A stretch of 64,000 bases of DNA from a bacterium (GCA_021801645.1 JAJYXT010000065.1:1-64000); one strand, 5' to 3'; positions 1 to 10,101 are shown, numbered from the stretch's first letter. Numbers and translations: made by a program. Notes: a model not told the origin generated them from the sequence alone.

Positions 1-1
1 C

Positions 2-316
2 CTAGCTGAGCTGTCCCAGCTCGCGAAGCTGTTCGAAGCGGTAGATGCCGGTGTCGTGGCCGTCCGCCCAGACCACCTTGAGCCCGTAGTTGCCCACCAG
101 GGCGATGTCAGCGAGCTCGTCCTCCCCGGGGTGGAGCTCGGGATCCGTCTCGAAGCGTCCGGGGGCACCCAGCTCGCCGCGGCAGGAGGCGCAGGGGCAG
201 GCGCGCCGCAGCTCGGCGAAGGCGATCCGCTGGCGCCCGCCGTCCCGCCACTCGACCAGGAGCGCGCGGGCCTTCTCGTCGTAGGCGAACCGGGTGGGGG
301 TCGGCAGCTCTTTCAC
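2..316 (-). CDS. DUF971 family protein
   Basis: Complete 104 aa ORF; RFAYDEKARALLVEWRDGGRQRIAFAELRRACPCASC...VGNYGLKVVWADGHDTGIYRFEQLREL is typical of DUF971. Confidence 0.85.
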   Translation of the reverse strand: MKELPTPTRFAYDEKARALLVEWRDGGRQRIAFAELRRACPCASCRGELGAPGRFETDPELHPGEDELADIALVGNYGLKVVWADGHDTGIYRFEQLRELGQLS

Positions 317-372
317 GCTCTCATGATGGCATCACCCCGCGCCGGCCCCCCAGCCGCTATCCTGGCCGCGCC

Positions 373-1395
373 GTGGCAAAGGATCCCCTGAGCGCCATCC
401 ACATCCTGACCACCGACCCGGGCAGCCCCACCGACCGCAACCTGGCCATGGACCTGGTCAGGGTGACCGAGGGGGCGGCGATGTCGGCAGCCCGTTTCAT
501 GGGCCGCGACGACAAGATCGCCGCGGACCGTGCCGCGGTGGAGTCGATGAGGCGCAGCCTCGCCTACGTTGACATGGCCGGGGTGGTGAAGATCGGCGAG
601 GGGGAGAAGGACGAGGCCCCCATGCTCTACATCGGAGAGGAGGTGGGAAACGGCAACCCCCCGCTGGTCGACGTCGCCGTGGACCCCATCGACGGGACCC
701 GCCTGGTGGCCCGCGGCCTGCCGGGCGGGATCGCCACCGTGGCCCTGTCGGAGCGCGACACTCTGCTCCGCACCCACTGCTTCTACATGGAGAAGTTGGT
801 GGTCGGCCCCCGCGCCAAGGGAGCCATCGACCTCCGCCTCTCGGTGGCGGATAACCTGGCCCGGGTGGCCGAGGCGGAGGAGCGCCACCTGGAGGACCTC
901 ACCGTGGTGGTGCTGGACCGGCCCCGCCACGAGGGCCTCCTGGCTGAGGTCCGGGCGGCGGGGGCACGGGTCATGCTGATCAGCGACGGCGACGTCGCGG
1001 CGGGGATCATGGCGGCCCTGCCGGAGCGCACCGGGATCGACGTCCTGATGGGGGTGGGAGGGGCCACCGAGGCGGTGCTCACCGCCTGCGCGGTGCGCTG
1101 CATCGACGGGGACATGCAGTGCCGGCTCTGGCCCCGCAATGACGACGAACGCAGCCTGGTGCGGGCCGAGGGGTACGACGAGACCCATGTCTTCTCCGCC
1201 GCCGAGCTCGCCGGTGGCGACAACATCTTCTTCGCGGCCACCGGGATCACCGACGGGGAGATGCTGGGCGGCGTGCGCTTCGCCGGTGACAAGGTGACGA
1301 CTCATTCGGTGGTGATGCGCTCCCAAAGCGGAACCATCCGCTGGGTGGACGCGGTCCACGATCTGCGCAAGCTGCTGCACCGCTCCCACCCCTGA
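373..1395 (+). CDS. glpX: Class II fructose-1,6-bisphosphatase (GlpX family)
   Basis: DRNLAMDLVRVTEGAAMSAARFMGRDDKIAADRAAVESMR...GEGEKDEAPMLYIGEEVG...VDPIDGT; GTG start. Confidence 0.95.
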   Translation: MAKDPLSAIHILTTDPGSPTDRNLAMDLVRVTEGAAMSAARFMGRDDKIAADRAAVESMRRSLAYVDMAGVVKIGEGEKDEAPMLYIGEEVGNGNPPLVDVAVDPIDGTRLVARGLPGGIATVALSERDTLLRTHCFYMEKLVVGPRAKGAIDLRLSVADNLARVAEAEERHLEDLTVVVLDRPRHEGLLAEVRAAGARVMLISDGDVAAGIMAALPERTGIDVLMGVGGATEAVLTACAVRCIDGDMQCRLWPRNDDERSLVRAEGYDETHVFSAAELAGGDNIFFAATGITDGEMLGGVRFAGDKVTTHSVVMRSQSGTIRWVDAVHDLRKLLHRSHP

Positions 1396-1399
1396 GCGG

Positions 1400-1894
1400 T
1401 CACATGCCGTGCGGGGCGGTCTCCAGGGTGAACTCCCCGCGCCCGCAGGCCGGGCAGGCCGCCGGCGGCTGCAGGCCGCGCTGGGTGGCCCCGCAGGCGG
1501 AGCAGGCCCACTGATGCCGGGCGAAGAAGAGGACCAGGTCGGTGCGGGAGATGAGGCCCACCAACTTGCCATGACGGACCACGGGGAGCCTCCGGATCCG
1601 GCGGCCCATCAGGAGGTCCGCCACCTCATGGAGCGGGACTTCCTCCCCCACCGTGGCCGGCTCGGGGGTCATGATGTCCTTGACCAGCCGGCCGGACTTG
1701 GTGACCACGTCCATCTCGCTGACCACCCCGGCCACCCGCTGGTGGTCATCCACCACCGGCACACCGGTGATGTGGTGGCGGCTCAGGATCTCCGCCACCT
1801 CCTCGATGGTGGCCTCCGGCGTGGTGGTGATCACCGCCCGGGTCATGACCGCCCCCACCGTTGCCCCCACTCCATCCGCGGACGCTCGCGCCAT
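1400..1894 (-). CDS. CBS-domain pair protein with C-terminal zinc ribbon
   Basis: Two CBS repeats (MTRAVITTTPEATIEEVAEILSRHHITGVPVVDD; VKDIMTPEPATV...RIRRLPVVRHGKLVGLISRTDL) then CSACGATQ...CPACG; ATG at 1894 preceded by AGGAGGT. Confidence 0.88.
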   Translation of the reverse strand: MARASADGVGATVGAVMTRAVITTTPEATIEEVAEILSRHHITGVPVVDDHQRVAGVVSEMDVVTKSGRLVKDIMTPEPATVGEEVPLHEVADLLMGRRIRRLPVVRHGKLVGLISRTDLVLFFARHQWACSACGATQRGLQPPAACPACGRGEFTLETAPHGM

Positions 1895-2042
1895 CTGCAC
1901 CTCCTGGGTCCTGCGTGGCAGCATCGTACACGGCGTCCCGGGCCGGGGAGAGCGGTCCTCGATCCGGAAACCCGGGCCGGCGGCCCGCTGCGGTAACCTG
2001 CCGGCCGAGAGTTCGAGCGGAGATGAGGAGGCGAATGCGCTC

Positions 2043-3602
2043 ATGAGCCAGCTTGCCAGCCGGTACGTCCCCACCGCGAGGAAGGTGACCTACAACCCCC
2101 CCCAGGCGGAGCTGCGCCGGCTGACGGCGGCCATGCCCACCGCCCGGCTCACCGCCTACGACAACTACAACGTCCAGACCAAGGTGCTGGCCCGGAGCAC
2201 CGAGTCCACCTACATCGTCTCCGACGATCCCTCGGTCACTTCCAGCAAGACCATCTCCCGGGCGGAGTGGGAGCGGGTCAGCGAGCTTCAGGAGAGCTAC
2301 CTGCGCGACCGCGAGGTGCTGGTGATCGACGGCTACATCGGCAACGACGAGCAGTTCCGCTGCCCGGCCCGGTTGGTGATGGACCAGGCCTACGCCAACA
2401 TCGCCGGGATGCAGGACCACCTCCTCTTCAAGGACGGTGAGCCCGGGGCGGACTTCGAGCCCTGGTTCACCCTGGTGTACACCCCGGCGCTGGAGGCGGA
2501 TGGCTACCCCCAGAACCGGCTCATCGCCGTGGATCTGGAGAGCGGGCTGACCCGGGTCCTGAACTCCGACTACTTCGGGGAGTCCAAGAAGGGGCTGCTG
2601 CGCATGTGGAACCGGCTGGTCTACGAGCGCGGCGGACTGGCTCTCCACGCGGGCTGCAAGGTGATCCCCACCGCCGGGGGGGAGCGCACCCTGCTGATCG
2701 TGGGGCTCTCCGGGACGGGCAAGACCACCACCACCTTCACCCGCCAGAACGACAGCAAGCCGGTGCAGGACGACTTCGTCGCCCTGATGCCCGACGGGAG
2801 GGTCTACGGCACCGAGAACGGCTGCTTCGCCAAGACCTACGCCCTCTCAAAGGAGGACGAGCCCACCATCTACGGCGCCGTCACCTCCCCGGTGGCCTAC
2901 CTGGAGAACGTCTCCCAGAAGGAGGTCGGGGGGCCGGTGGACTTCTTCGACGAGACCTACACCCAGAACGGGCGGGCGGTCTTCCCCATGTCCGCCCTGG
3001 GCTGGTCCCAGGACGCGCGCACGGCGCCTCCGGTCAGCAGCCTGCTGATCCTCAACCGCAACGACGGGATCATCCCGGCGGTGGCCCGCCTGCCCCTGGA
3101 GCAGGCCGCCGGCTACTTCATGCTCGGGGAGACCAAGGGAACCGCCGCCGGGGGGGCCGCGGAGGCCGGCCGGGCGCTGCGGGTGCCGGGAACCAACCCC
3201 TTCTTCCCCCTCCTGCACGCCCAGCAGGGCAACCGCTTCAAGGAGCTCCACGCCAGCGGCGGCTTCCAGGTGTACCTCCTCAACACCGGCTCGGTGGGAG
3301 GGGACGCGGGTCAGCCCGGAGCCAAGAAGGTGCGCATCCCCCACTCCTCCGCGGCGGTCAAGGCGATCGCCGAGGGGACCATCACCTGGGAGACCGACCC
3401 CGACTTCGGCTACGAGGTGGCGACCTCCGTGCCCGGCATCGACGACGAGGAGCTGCTCCAGCCCCGGCGGCTCTACCAGCGCCAGGGCCGGCTCGAGGAG
3501 TACCAGGCGATAGTCGAGAGGCTGCGCCGGGAGCGGCGGGAGTACCTTGGCGGATTCCCCGGGCTGGACCCGGAGCTCATCGCCGGCGTGGTCGGGAGGT
3601 AG
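2043..3602 (+). CDS. pckA: Phosphoenolpyruvate carboxykinase (ATP type)
   Basis: IVGLSGTGKTTTTF kinase-1a loop, DNYNVQTKVLARSTESTYIVSDDPSV, DDFVALMPDGRVYGTENGCFAKTYAL; ATG at 2043 downstream of GAGGAGG. Confidence 0.93.
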   Translation: MSQLASRYVPTARKVTYNPPQAELRRLTAAMPTARLTAYDNYNVQTKVLARSTESTYIVSDDPSVTSSKTISRAEWERVSELQESYLRDREVLVIDGYIGNDEQFRCPARLVMDQAYANIAGMQDHLLFKDGEPGADFEPWFTLVYTPALEADGYPQNRLIAVDLESGLTRVLNSDYFGESKKGLLRMWNRLVYERGGLALHAGCKVIPTAGGERTLLIVGLSGTGKTTTTFTRQNDSKPVQDDFVALMPDGRVYGTENGCFAKTYALSKEDEPTIYGAVTSPVAYLENVSQKEVGGPVDFFDETYTQNGRAVFPMSALGWSQDARTAPPVSSLLILNRNDGIIPAVARLPLEQAAGYFMLGETKGTAAGGAAEAGRALRVPGTNPFFPLLHAQQGNRFKELHASGGFQVYLLNTGSVGGDAGQPGAKKVRIPHSSAAVKAIAEGTITWETDPDFGYEVATSVPGIDDEELLQPRRLYQRQGRLEEYQAIVERLRRERREYLGGFPGLDPELIAGVVGR

Positions 3603-3606
3603 GCCG

Positions 3607-4164
3607 GTGGAGGCGGAAGGGGCTGGCCGGGCCCTCGTAGTCATCGACGTCCAGGCGGGGTTCGACGACCCCAGCTGGGGCCGCCCTGGAAACCCGGAGA
3701 TGGAGCGGAACATCGACCGGCTGCTGGGAGCCTGGAGGAGGCTGGCGCTGCCGGTGGTCTTCGTCCGCCACGACTCCGACGAGGAGGGCTCCCCGCTCGC
3801 CGCGGGGACTGAGGGAAACCGGCTGAAGGTGACCGGGGACCCCGACCTCCTGGTGACCAAGAAGGTCCACTCGGCGTTCTATGGCCGGCCCGACCTGGAC
3901 GGCTGGCTGCAGGAGCGGGGGATCTCCCGCCTGGCCATCTGCGGGATCGCCACCGACCACTGCTGCGAGACCACCGCCCGGATGGCCGGTGACCTGGGGT
4001 ACGAGGCCGACCTGGTGCTCGATGCCACCCGCGCCTTCGACCGCCGGACCCCCGATGGGGTCTCGGTCTCCGCCGAAGAGGTGGCCCAGCGCACCGCGGC
4101 CTCCCTGCACGAGGAGTTCTGCCGGGTGGTCTCCACTGATCAGCTCCTCGCCGAGCTCGACTGA
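3607..4164 (+). CDS. Isochorismatase-like cysteine hydrolase
   Basis: ALVVIDVQAGFDDP...PVVFVRHDS...LAICGIATDHCCETTARMAGDLGYEADLVLDATRAF. Confidence 0.9.
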   Translation: MEAEGAGRALVVIDVQAGFDDPSWGRPGNPEMERNIDRLLGAWRRLALPVVFVRHDSDEEGSPLAAGTEGNRLKVTGDPDLLVTKKVHSAFYGRPDLDGWLQERGISRLAICGIATDHCCETTARMAGDLGYEADLVLDATRAFDRRTPDGVSVSAEEVAQRTAASLHEEFCRVVSTDQLLAELD

Positions 4165-4232
4165 GATGCGGGTCCGCCCGTCGCGGAGTGGCAGACGGAC
4201 CCTGAGAGCCAGTCGAACCCCTGGTATCTGAG

Positions 4233-4787
4233 ATGAGCTGGGACCCCCGGGACCGTCCCGACAAGCAGGAGTACTTCGCCCTCCTGGCCCTGGCGGCCAG
4301 GGCCCGAGCCGACTGCCTGGGGAGGCGGGTGGGTGCGGTGGTGGTCCGGGATGACCGGGTGCTGAGCACCGGGTACAACGGCACTCCCATCGGGATGCCC
4401 AACTGCTCGGAGGGCGGGTGCTACCGCTGCCTCCACCGGGACGAGCCCGAATTCGCCCCCGGGCGGGCCTACGACCTCTGCATCTGCGTGCACGCCGAGC
4501 AGAACGCGCTGCTGGCGGCGGCCCGTTTCGGGCAGCCCACCCTGGGGGCCAGCCTCTACACCACCATGCGGCCCTGCTTCGGCTGCCTCAAGGAGAGCCT
4601 GCAGGCGGGAGTGGTCGCGGTGCACTATCTGGAGGAGTGGGCGGCCGCAGGGTCGGAGGAGGACCCCGCGCTGGCCAGTCAGTACGCCAACCTGCGCTCC
4701 CGGTTCCAGGAGTTCTCCCACCTGAGCCTGAACTCCGACCGGCTGTCACGTATGCTGGCGGTGATGCGCGGCGAGGTGCCCGGGTGA
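4233..4787 (+). CDS. dCMP deaminase family protein
   Basis: VGAVVVRDDRVLSTGYNGTPIGMPNC...CICVHAEQNALLAAA...LYTTMRPCFGCLK zinc-dependent deaminase signature. Confidence 0.9.
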   Translation: MSWDPRDRPDKQEYFALLALAARARADCLGRRVGAVVVRDDRVLSTGYNGTPIGMPNCSEGGCYRCLHRDEPEFAPGRAYDLCICVHAEQNALLAAARFGQPTLGASLYTTMRPCFGCLKESLQAGVVAVHYLEEWAAAGSEEDPALASQYANLRSRFQEFSHLSLNSDRLSRMLAVMRGEVPG

Positions 4788-5347
4788 GCAACCCCGACCG
4801 CTGCGAGCCCCCGCAGGTGGAGGGCAGGTGGCGGGTCGCCGTGCTCACCGTCAGCGACCTGGGGTCGCAGGGGCTGAGGGAGGACCGGAGCGGGGACTTC
4901 CTGGCCAGCCGGATCCGGGAGCTGCCGGGCGAGGTGGTGCTCCGGCACCTGCTTCCGGATGAGCCGGTGGAGATCGAGGGCTGGCTTCGTCAGGTGGTCC
5001 TGGAGAAGGCCCCGGCGCTCATCCTCTGCACCGGCGGCACCGGGCTCCATCCCCGGGACCGCACCCCTGAGGCGGTCCTGAGGGCGGGCGAGTACCAGGT
5101 GCCGGGGATGGCGGAGGCGATGCGCCGCGAGGGAGCGCGGCACACCCCCCACGCGATGCTCTCCCGCCAGGTGGCGGTCGTTCTCGGCCCCACCCTGATC
5201 CTCGCCCTCCCCGGCGCCCTCAAGGCTGCCCAGGAGAGTCTGGAGGCGGTCTGGCCGGCTCTCCCGCACGCCCTGGAGATGGTCGCGGGGCTGCCGTCGG
5301 CCAGCACTGATCTGGGTCACCGGGGAGGCACCGGCGCTCCCGGGTAG
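4784..5347 (+). CDS. MoaB/Mog-type molybdenum cofactor biosynthesis protein
   Basis: RVAVLTVSDLGSQGLREDRSGDFL...ALILCTGGTGLHPRDRTPEAV; GTG start overlaps the upstream stop (GTGA). Confidence 0.9.
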   Translation: MSNPDRCEPPQVEGRWRVAVLTVSDLGSQGLREDRSGDFLASRIRELPGEVVLRHLLPDEPVEIEGWLRQVVLEKAPALILCTGGTGLHPRDRTPEAVLRAGEYQVPGMAEAMRREGARHTPHAMLSRQVAVVLGPTLILALPGALKAAQESLEAVWPALPHALEMVAGLPSASTDLGHRGGTGAPG

Positions 5348-5350
5348 ACT
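5345..5350 (+). promoter_or_regulatory. Candidate -10 (TAGACT) of leaderless HAD gene
   Basis: TAGACT-GGAGCC-GTG(5357): -10-like hexamer exactly 6 nt before the start codon. It overlaps the upstream stop, so this is a weaker case. Confidence 0.4.
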
Positions 5351-5356
5351 GGAGCC

Positions 5357-6055
5357 GTGCCGTACCGGGGCGTCATCTTCGATCTCTATGGCACGCTCAT
5401 AGACGGCTGGACTTCGCAGGAGGCCGACCTCCGGGCGCGGGAGCTGGCCGAGGCGCTGGAGGCCCCCCTTGGGTCCTTCCTGGAGCTGATGGAGGCCACC
5501 TACACCGAGCGCGCCACGGGGCTGCTCGGCGACGTGGCCCCGATGCTCAGGGCCCTCTGCCTGCGGGTGGGCCATGACCCGTCGGCGCACGCCCTGGCCC
5601 AGGCTGCGGAGCTGCGGGTCGCCCAGTTCCGCGAGGTCCTGAGCCGCCCGCGCCCGGAGGTGCCGTCGCTGCTGGCCAGCCTGCGGGATCGCGGGGTCTC
5701 GGTGGGGATGATCACCGACTGCTCCGCCGAGACCCCGCGGCTCTGGCCGGAGCTGGGCTGGGGCCGGCCGGTCCAGTCGCCGCTGTTCTCCTGGGTGGAG
5801 GGGCGCCGGAAGCCGGACCCTGAGCTCTATCGCAAGGCGCTCTCCCTTCTGGGGCTGGAGGCGGAGGAGTGCCTTTACGTGGGCGACGGCGGCAGCCAGG
5901 AGCTGACCGGGGCGGAGGCGGTGGGGCTGTCCGCCCGGCGGATCCTGTACGGGAACCACCTGGCGCTGGAGCACATGCGCTACGACCCCGACCAGCTCTG
6001 GGAGGGGGAGTCGATCACCAGCCTCAGCGAGGTCCTCCCGCTCGTCCAGGGCTGA
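5357..6055 (+). CDS. HAD-superfamily hydrolase
   Basis: GVIFDLYGTLIDG, SVGMITDCS, KPDPELYRKAL, CLYVGDGGSQELTGA. Confidence 0.9.
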   Translation: MPYRGVIFDLYGTLIDGWTSQEADLRARELAEALEAPLGSFLELMEATYTERATGLLGDVAPMLRALCLRVGHDPSAHALAQAAELRVAQFREVLSRPRPEVPSLLASLRDRGVSVGMITDCSAETPRLWPELGWGRPVQSPLFSWVEGRRKPDPELYRKALSLLGLEAEECLYVGDGGSQELTGAEAVGLSARRILYGNHLALEHMRYDPDQLWEGESITSLSEVLPLVQG

Positions 6056-6066
6056 CAGGTAGAGGC

Positions 6067-7413
6067 GTGGCCGGCCGGCACTTCCACCGGGTTGCTATCT
6101 TGGACTGCGATCCCCGCAGCGCCCAGGTGTACGAGTTCGGCTGGCAGTCCTGGAGCCCGGCCGCGCTCTACCGGGCCGGATCGCGGTCGTCCCGGCCCCG
6201 AAGCCCCCTCGCCCAGGTCATGAACTACCGCCCGGGCTGCCCCGCTCCCCGGGGGGGCTTCCAGGGGGAGGGGCTGCTGGCGGTGGCACGGGGCGGCGGG
6301 GAGCCGATCCTGATCTTCGCCGCCGAGGGGCCAGAACTGGTCCCCTCGATCCGCGCCCGGCTCCTGGGCGACCGGCTCCAGGTGAGCGCGAACGGGCCGG
6401 TGCGGATGTGGGCCGGCGAGAGGGGCGCGGGGATGGACGAGTCACTGGGAAGCTGGGCCGGCGCCTTCCCAGGAGCCAGGCAGGCCGCTGGGGAGCCGCT
6501 GCCAGCCGTCTGGTGCTCCTGGTATTGCCTCGGGGACCGGGTCACGGCGGCCACGGTCATCCGGGCGGCACGTTGCGCAGGGCGGCGCGGGCTGCCCATC
6601 TCGGTGTTCCAGGTGGACGACGGGTGGCAGAGCGCAACGGGGGACTGGTGGCCGGACCGGGGACGGTTCGGCGATCTCGGGGAGCTCGCCCGAGCGCTTT
6701 CACAGGAGGGGCTTGAGCTGGGGCTCTGGGTGGCCCCCTTCGTGGCTGCGGAGGGCAGCGAGACCGCCCGCCGCCATCCTGAGTGGTACCGGACCGACCT
6801 CGACGCGGGACGCAATTGGAACGGAAGAATTCTGGTTCTGGACCTGAGCCGGGAGGCGGCGCTGGCGCACCTGACCGGCCGGCTTCAAGGGCTCGCGGAG
6901 CTGGGCGTCTCCTACTTCAAGCTGGACTTCCTCTACGCCGGAGCCCTTGAGGGTCCCGGTTCCGGGATCGGCCCGTACCGGATGGCGATGGCTGCGATCC
7001 AGCGCGCCATCGGCAGCAGGGCGCGGCTGGTGGCCTGTGGCGCCCCCCTCCTGCCGACCGTGGGGCTGGCGGACGCGGTGCGGGTCGGTCCGGACACCGC
7101 CCCCGGCTGGGAGCCACCAGGCCGGGACCTGAGCCAGCCCTCCGGCAGGTCGGCGCACGTCGTCAGTCGGGCGCGGGCCTTCACCCATGGCAGGTGGTGG
7201 ACAAACGACCCCGACTGCCTCCTGGCCAGGCCGGGGGTGGAGAGGCGGGGACTCAGGGCAAGGCAGCTCGGGGAGCTGGCGGGCCTGGCGTCCTCCGGGG
7301 ACCTCCCGGACGACCTGGACCGCTGGGGCCTTCTTCGGACGAGACGGCTGATGCTCCCCTCAGCAGCCGGTCCCAGCCCGCCGCCCGGTCCGATGCCGGT
7401 GACCCGGGCCTGA
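6067..7413 (+). CDS. GH36-like alpha-galactosidase (melibiase family)
   Basis: WCSWYCLGDRVTAATV, FQVDDGWQSATGDW, GLWVAPFVAAEGS, YFKLDFLYAGA, WWTNDPDCLLAR. Confidence 0.85.
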   Translation: MAGRHFHRVAILDCDPRSAQVYEFGWQSWSPAALYRAGSRSSRPRSPLAQVMNYRPGCPAPRGGFQGEGLLAVARGGGEPILIFAAEGPELVPSIRARLLGDRLQVSANGPVRMWAGERGAGMDESLGSWAGAFPGARQAAGEPLPAVWCSWYCLGDRVTAATVIRAARCAGRRGLPISVFQVDDGWQSATGDWWPDRGRFGDLGELARALSQEGLELGLWVAPFVAAEGSETARRHPEWYRTDLDAGRNWNGRILVLDLSREAALAHLTGRLQGLAELGVSYFKLDFLYAGALEGPGSGIGPYRMAMAAIQRAIGSRARLVACGAPLLPTVGLADAVRVGPDTAPGWEPPGRDLSQPSGRSAHVVSRARAFTHGRWWTNDPDCLLARPGVERRGLRARQLGELAGLASSGDLPDDLDRWGLLRTRRLMLPSAAGPSPPPGPMPVTRA

Positions 7414-7436
7414 CCAGCTGGCCGTCCGGGCCGGCG

Positions 7437-8950
7437 TCAGCTGAAGTGGATCCGAACGGTGAAGGACCCGGTGACGGCCGGCAGGTCGATGGTCAGGAGG
7501 TGGGTCGCAAGGTCCAGGTGATAGGCCGGCGGGGAGCCCGCCAAGGAGCTGGTGACGGAGAAGTGAGTCAGGAAGTGCGGTACCTCGACCACCAGCGGGC
7601 GGCCGCCGGTCGGTCCCGCCACCCCCACCGCCAGCTGACCTGTGGACGGGTCGTAAGCCAGGGAGGTCAGCCTTCCGGGGGTGGTCCGGGGATAGGCGCG
7701 CGCCACCAGCCGGAGGCGGCTGGGGTGTTTGACGAAGGCCCAGCTGCCCCCCTCGTCCCAGTCCCAGTAGGCCCATCCCAAGCGGTATGAGTCCAGTTCG
7801 TCCATCTCCCGGGCTATCCAGGCGTTGCCGGACGCCCCGGGAGGGCCGCCCACCTCGCCCACCCAGGGGGCGGCGCCGGCTGTCCTGGCCTGTCCCTCGA
7901 GCAGCTTGAGCGGGGCGCCGTACTGGGGAACGGGGGCCTGCCAGGGAGGCTCGAGCAGAGTGGCGAAAACGTGGCTGGAGAAGATCTGGTCGGGATAGGG
8001 CAGCCGGCCCACATAGGTGGGGAGGCCGAAATCCAGGGTCTGCTCCTCCATGTACATCTGGCGGGGAGCCACCCGGGCCATCGCCGAGATCAGGCTGGCC
8101 TCGAAGGGAAGCAGGAACTTGGCCTCGAACACCCCCGGGGGATGGGGAAGGGGTGGGGCTCGTTCCAGAGGTCGAAGGCGGCCACCGCCGAGTCGTGGCT
8201 GAAGGCCCGGGCCACCACCGTCCAGGCCTGGATCGCGTCCTGCTGCCAGCCGCCGAGGTCTGCCCAGAAGATGCCGTAGCTGGCCAGAACCCCGGGAGCC
8301 AGGTGCCGGTTCCAGGGGCTGCCCGCCGGGAAGCTACGGGGAAGGAATCCGGCCGTGAGCCAGCTGGGGGCACCGTCTCCGCCGTAGTAGATGCTCCAGT
8401 CGATGTTGTGGAAGTCGATCACTGAGTAGATGCCTTCCCGGGCGGCCTCCCCCACCACCCTCTTGAGGAGGTCCAGGTACGACGTTGAGAACCTTCCCGG
8501 CCGGGGCTCGAGGAGCGACCAGCTGATGGGGATGCGGACGACGTCGAAGCCGTCCGCGGCCATCTCCGCGAAGTCCCTTGCGGTGGGAACCGGTCCCGGG
8601 CGCATGTCCTTGGCCTGGAGCAGCCCGGTGACGTTCATCCCCCGCAGCAGCACCTGATCACCGGCGCTGTCCAGGATCTCCTTGCCGTTGCTGTGCAGCC
8701 ATGGGAGTTCAGGTGTCGAGGAACGGCCCGCCCGCGCCAGCGCCGCCCGGGCGCTGCTCGGGTAGACCGGATAGGAGTTGGGGATAACGGCGTAGGCGGC
8801 CAGGAGCAGCACCACCATCAGCACGGCGGTCCCCGCTCCAGCAAGGCAGCCGCAGCAACCCCGTCGGCATCCGCTGCGCCGGTCAGGCCAGGGTTGCGGA
8901 GGGGATCGGGATTCGTCCTCGTCGGGCAGCGGCAGGGGCGGGCTCGCCAT
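7437..8950 (-). pseudogene. GH5 endoglycoceramidase-like glycoside hydrolase split by an apparent -1 frameshift
   Basis: 5' ORF: N-terminal anchor, LHSNGKEILDSAGDQVLLRGMNVTGLLQ...AFDLWNEPHPFPIPRG. 3' ORF (GTG 8132): VFEAKFLLPFEASLISAMARV...WVGEVGG...YRLGWAYWDWDEGG plus beta-domain. The frames join at CCCCCGGGGG (+ strand 8132-8141). Confidence 0.8.
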
Positions 8951-9476
8951 CAGGTCGTGGACCGCATCCGGGCTGCTCCGCGCCACCTTCCCAGCTGGCC
9001 GCCGCCAGGGGCGGTCTCACTCGATGAGGGCCTTCCAGAAGCGTTCCCGCCCCGCGTACCGGTGCTCTGGCCGCGCGCCCGCTGGAGAAGGGGCAGCATT
9101 CGGGCAAGGTGGTGAGATCCCACTGGGGCTCCTCGGCGCGGCTGGCGGGCTAGATGATGGCCCGTGCGGCCGTGGTTGTCCAGCCCCAAGCTCCCGGGGG
9201 CGAGACGTGGGCGCGGCGGCCGCCGGCGCCCTGTCGGGACAGGGGGTTGATGCCCGCTACGAGAAGCTTCCCCGAGACCCCACGGGGCGGTGGCGCCCGG
9301 GCGCATCCTCACACTTGCTCCAAAAGAACGAGTCACCGCCGCCCCTACGGGTGGCACCCACCACGCCCCCCTAGGCGAGTCGATCCCAGGCGATGGCCAG
9401 GTTCGCTCTCCAGGACCGGGAGACCCCGGGCGAGAAGGCTGAAATTTGACATCCTGGCCGTCCGAACCGGGACCAG

Positions 9477-9505
9477 TTGCCAAGCCAATCGCGGTGGACC
9501 ATACT
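9477..9505 (+). promoter_or_regulatory. Candidate sigma70 promoter for the cox-like operon
   Basis: TTGCCA (9477-9482) - 17 bp - CATACT (9500-9505), about 100 bp upstream of the first operon ATG. Confidence 0.45.
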
Positions 9506-9602
9506 TCGACCGGCAAGCTGCCCGACGCCCGCGGGGTCTGGCTTCTCACCAGGTTCGCCCACAGGGCTGGCCAGTTCGGCACCCGTCGCACGGAGGGTTC
9601 TC

Positions 9603-10097
9603 ATGGGACAGACTCTGCGGGTCACGGTGAACGGGGAGGCGCGCAGCGACGAGGTCGAGCCGCGCCTGCTCCTGGTGCACTATCTGCGCGAGACGTGCGG
9701 GCTGACCGGCACCCACGTGGGCTGCGACACCAGCCAGTGCGGCGCCTGCACCGTGCTCCTGGACGGGGCTGCGGTCAAGTCCTGCAACATGCTGGCGCTG
9801 CAGGCGGACGGTGCCGAGATCACCACCATCGAGGGGCTGGCTCCGGAGGGAGGACTCCACCCGCTCCAGACCGCCTTCTGGGAGAACCATGGGTTGCAGT
9901 GCGGCTACTGCACCCCCGGGTTCATCATGGCGGCCGCCGCGCTCCTGGCCGAGAACCACGACCCCTCGGACGAGGAGATCGGGAGGGGGCTGGAGGGGAA
10001 CCTCTGCCGGTGCACCGGCTACGTGAACATCCGCAAGGCGGTCAAGGCTGCGGCCCAGGCCATGCGTGAGGGGGCTGCGGCCCCAATCGGAGGGTAG
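9603..10097 (+). CDS. Molybdenum hydroxylase small subunit, two [2Fe-2S] (CoxS-like)
   Basis: [20 protein letters not shown] and [14 protein letters not shown]...[16 protein letters not shown]. Confidence 0.95.
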   Translation: MGQTLRVTVNGEARSDEVEPRLLLVHYLRETCGLTGTHVGCDTSQCGACTVLLDGAAVKSCNMLALQADGAEITTIEGLAPEGGLHPLQTAFWENHGLQCGYCTPGFIMAAAALLAENHDPSDEEIGRGLEGNLCRCTGYVNIRKAVKAAAQAMREGAAAPIGG

Positions 10098-10101
10098 GGA
10101 G

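Noticed and set aside
9446-9474. Consensus -35 TTGACA at 9446
   Set aside because: No acceptable -10 at 16-18 bp; TTGCCA/CATACT at 9477-9505 fits better.
8950-9591. 213 aa minus-strand ORF upstream of the cox-like operon
   Set aside because: Composition is Pro/Gly/Arg-rich without domain motifs and it overlaps the GH5 start and coxS promoter; insufficient support.
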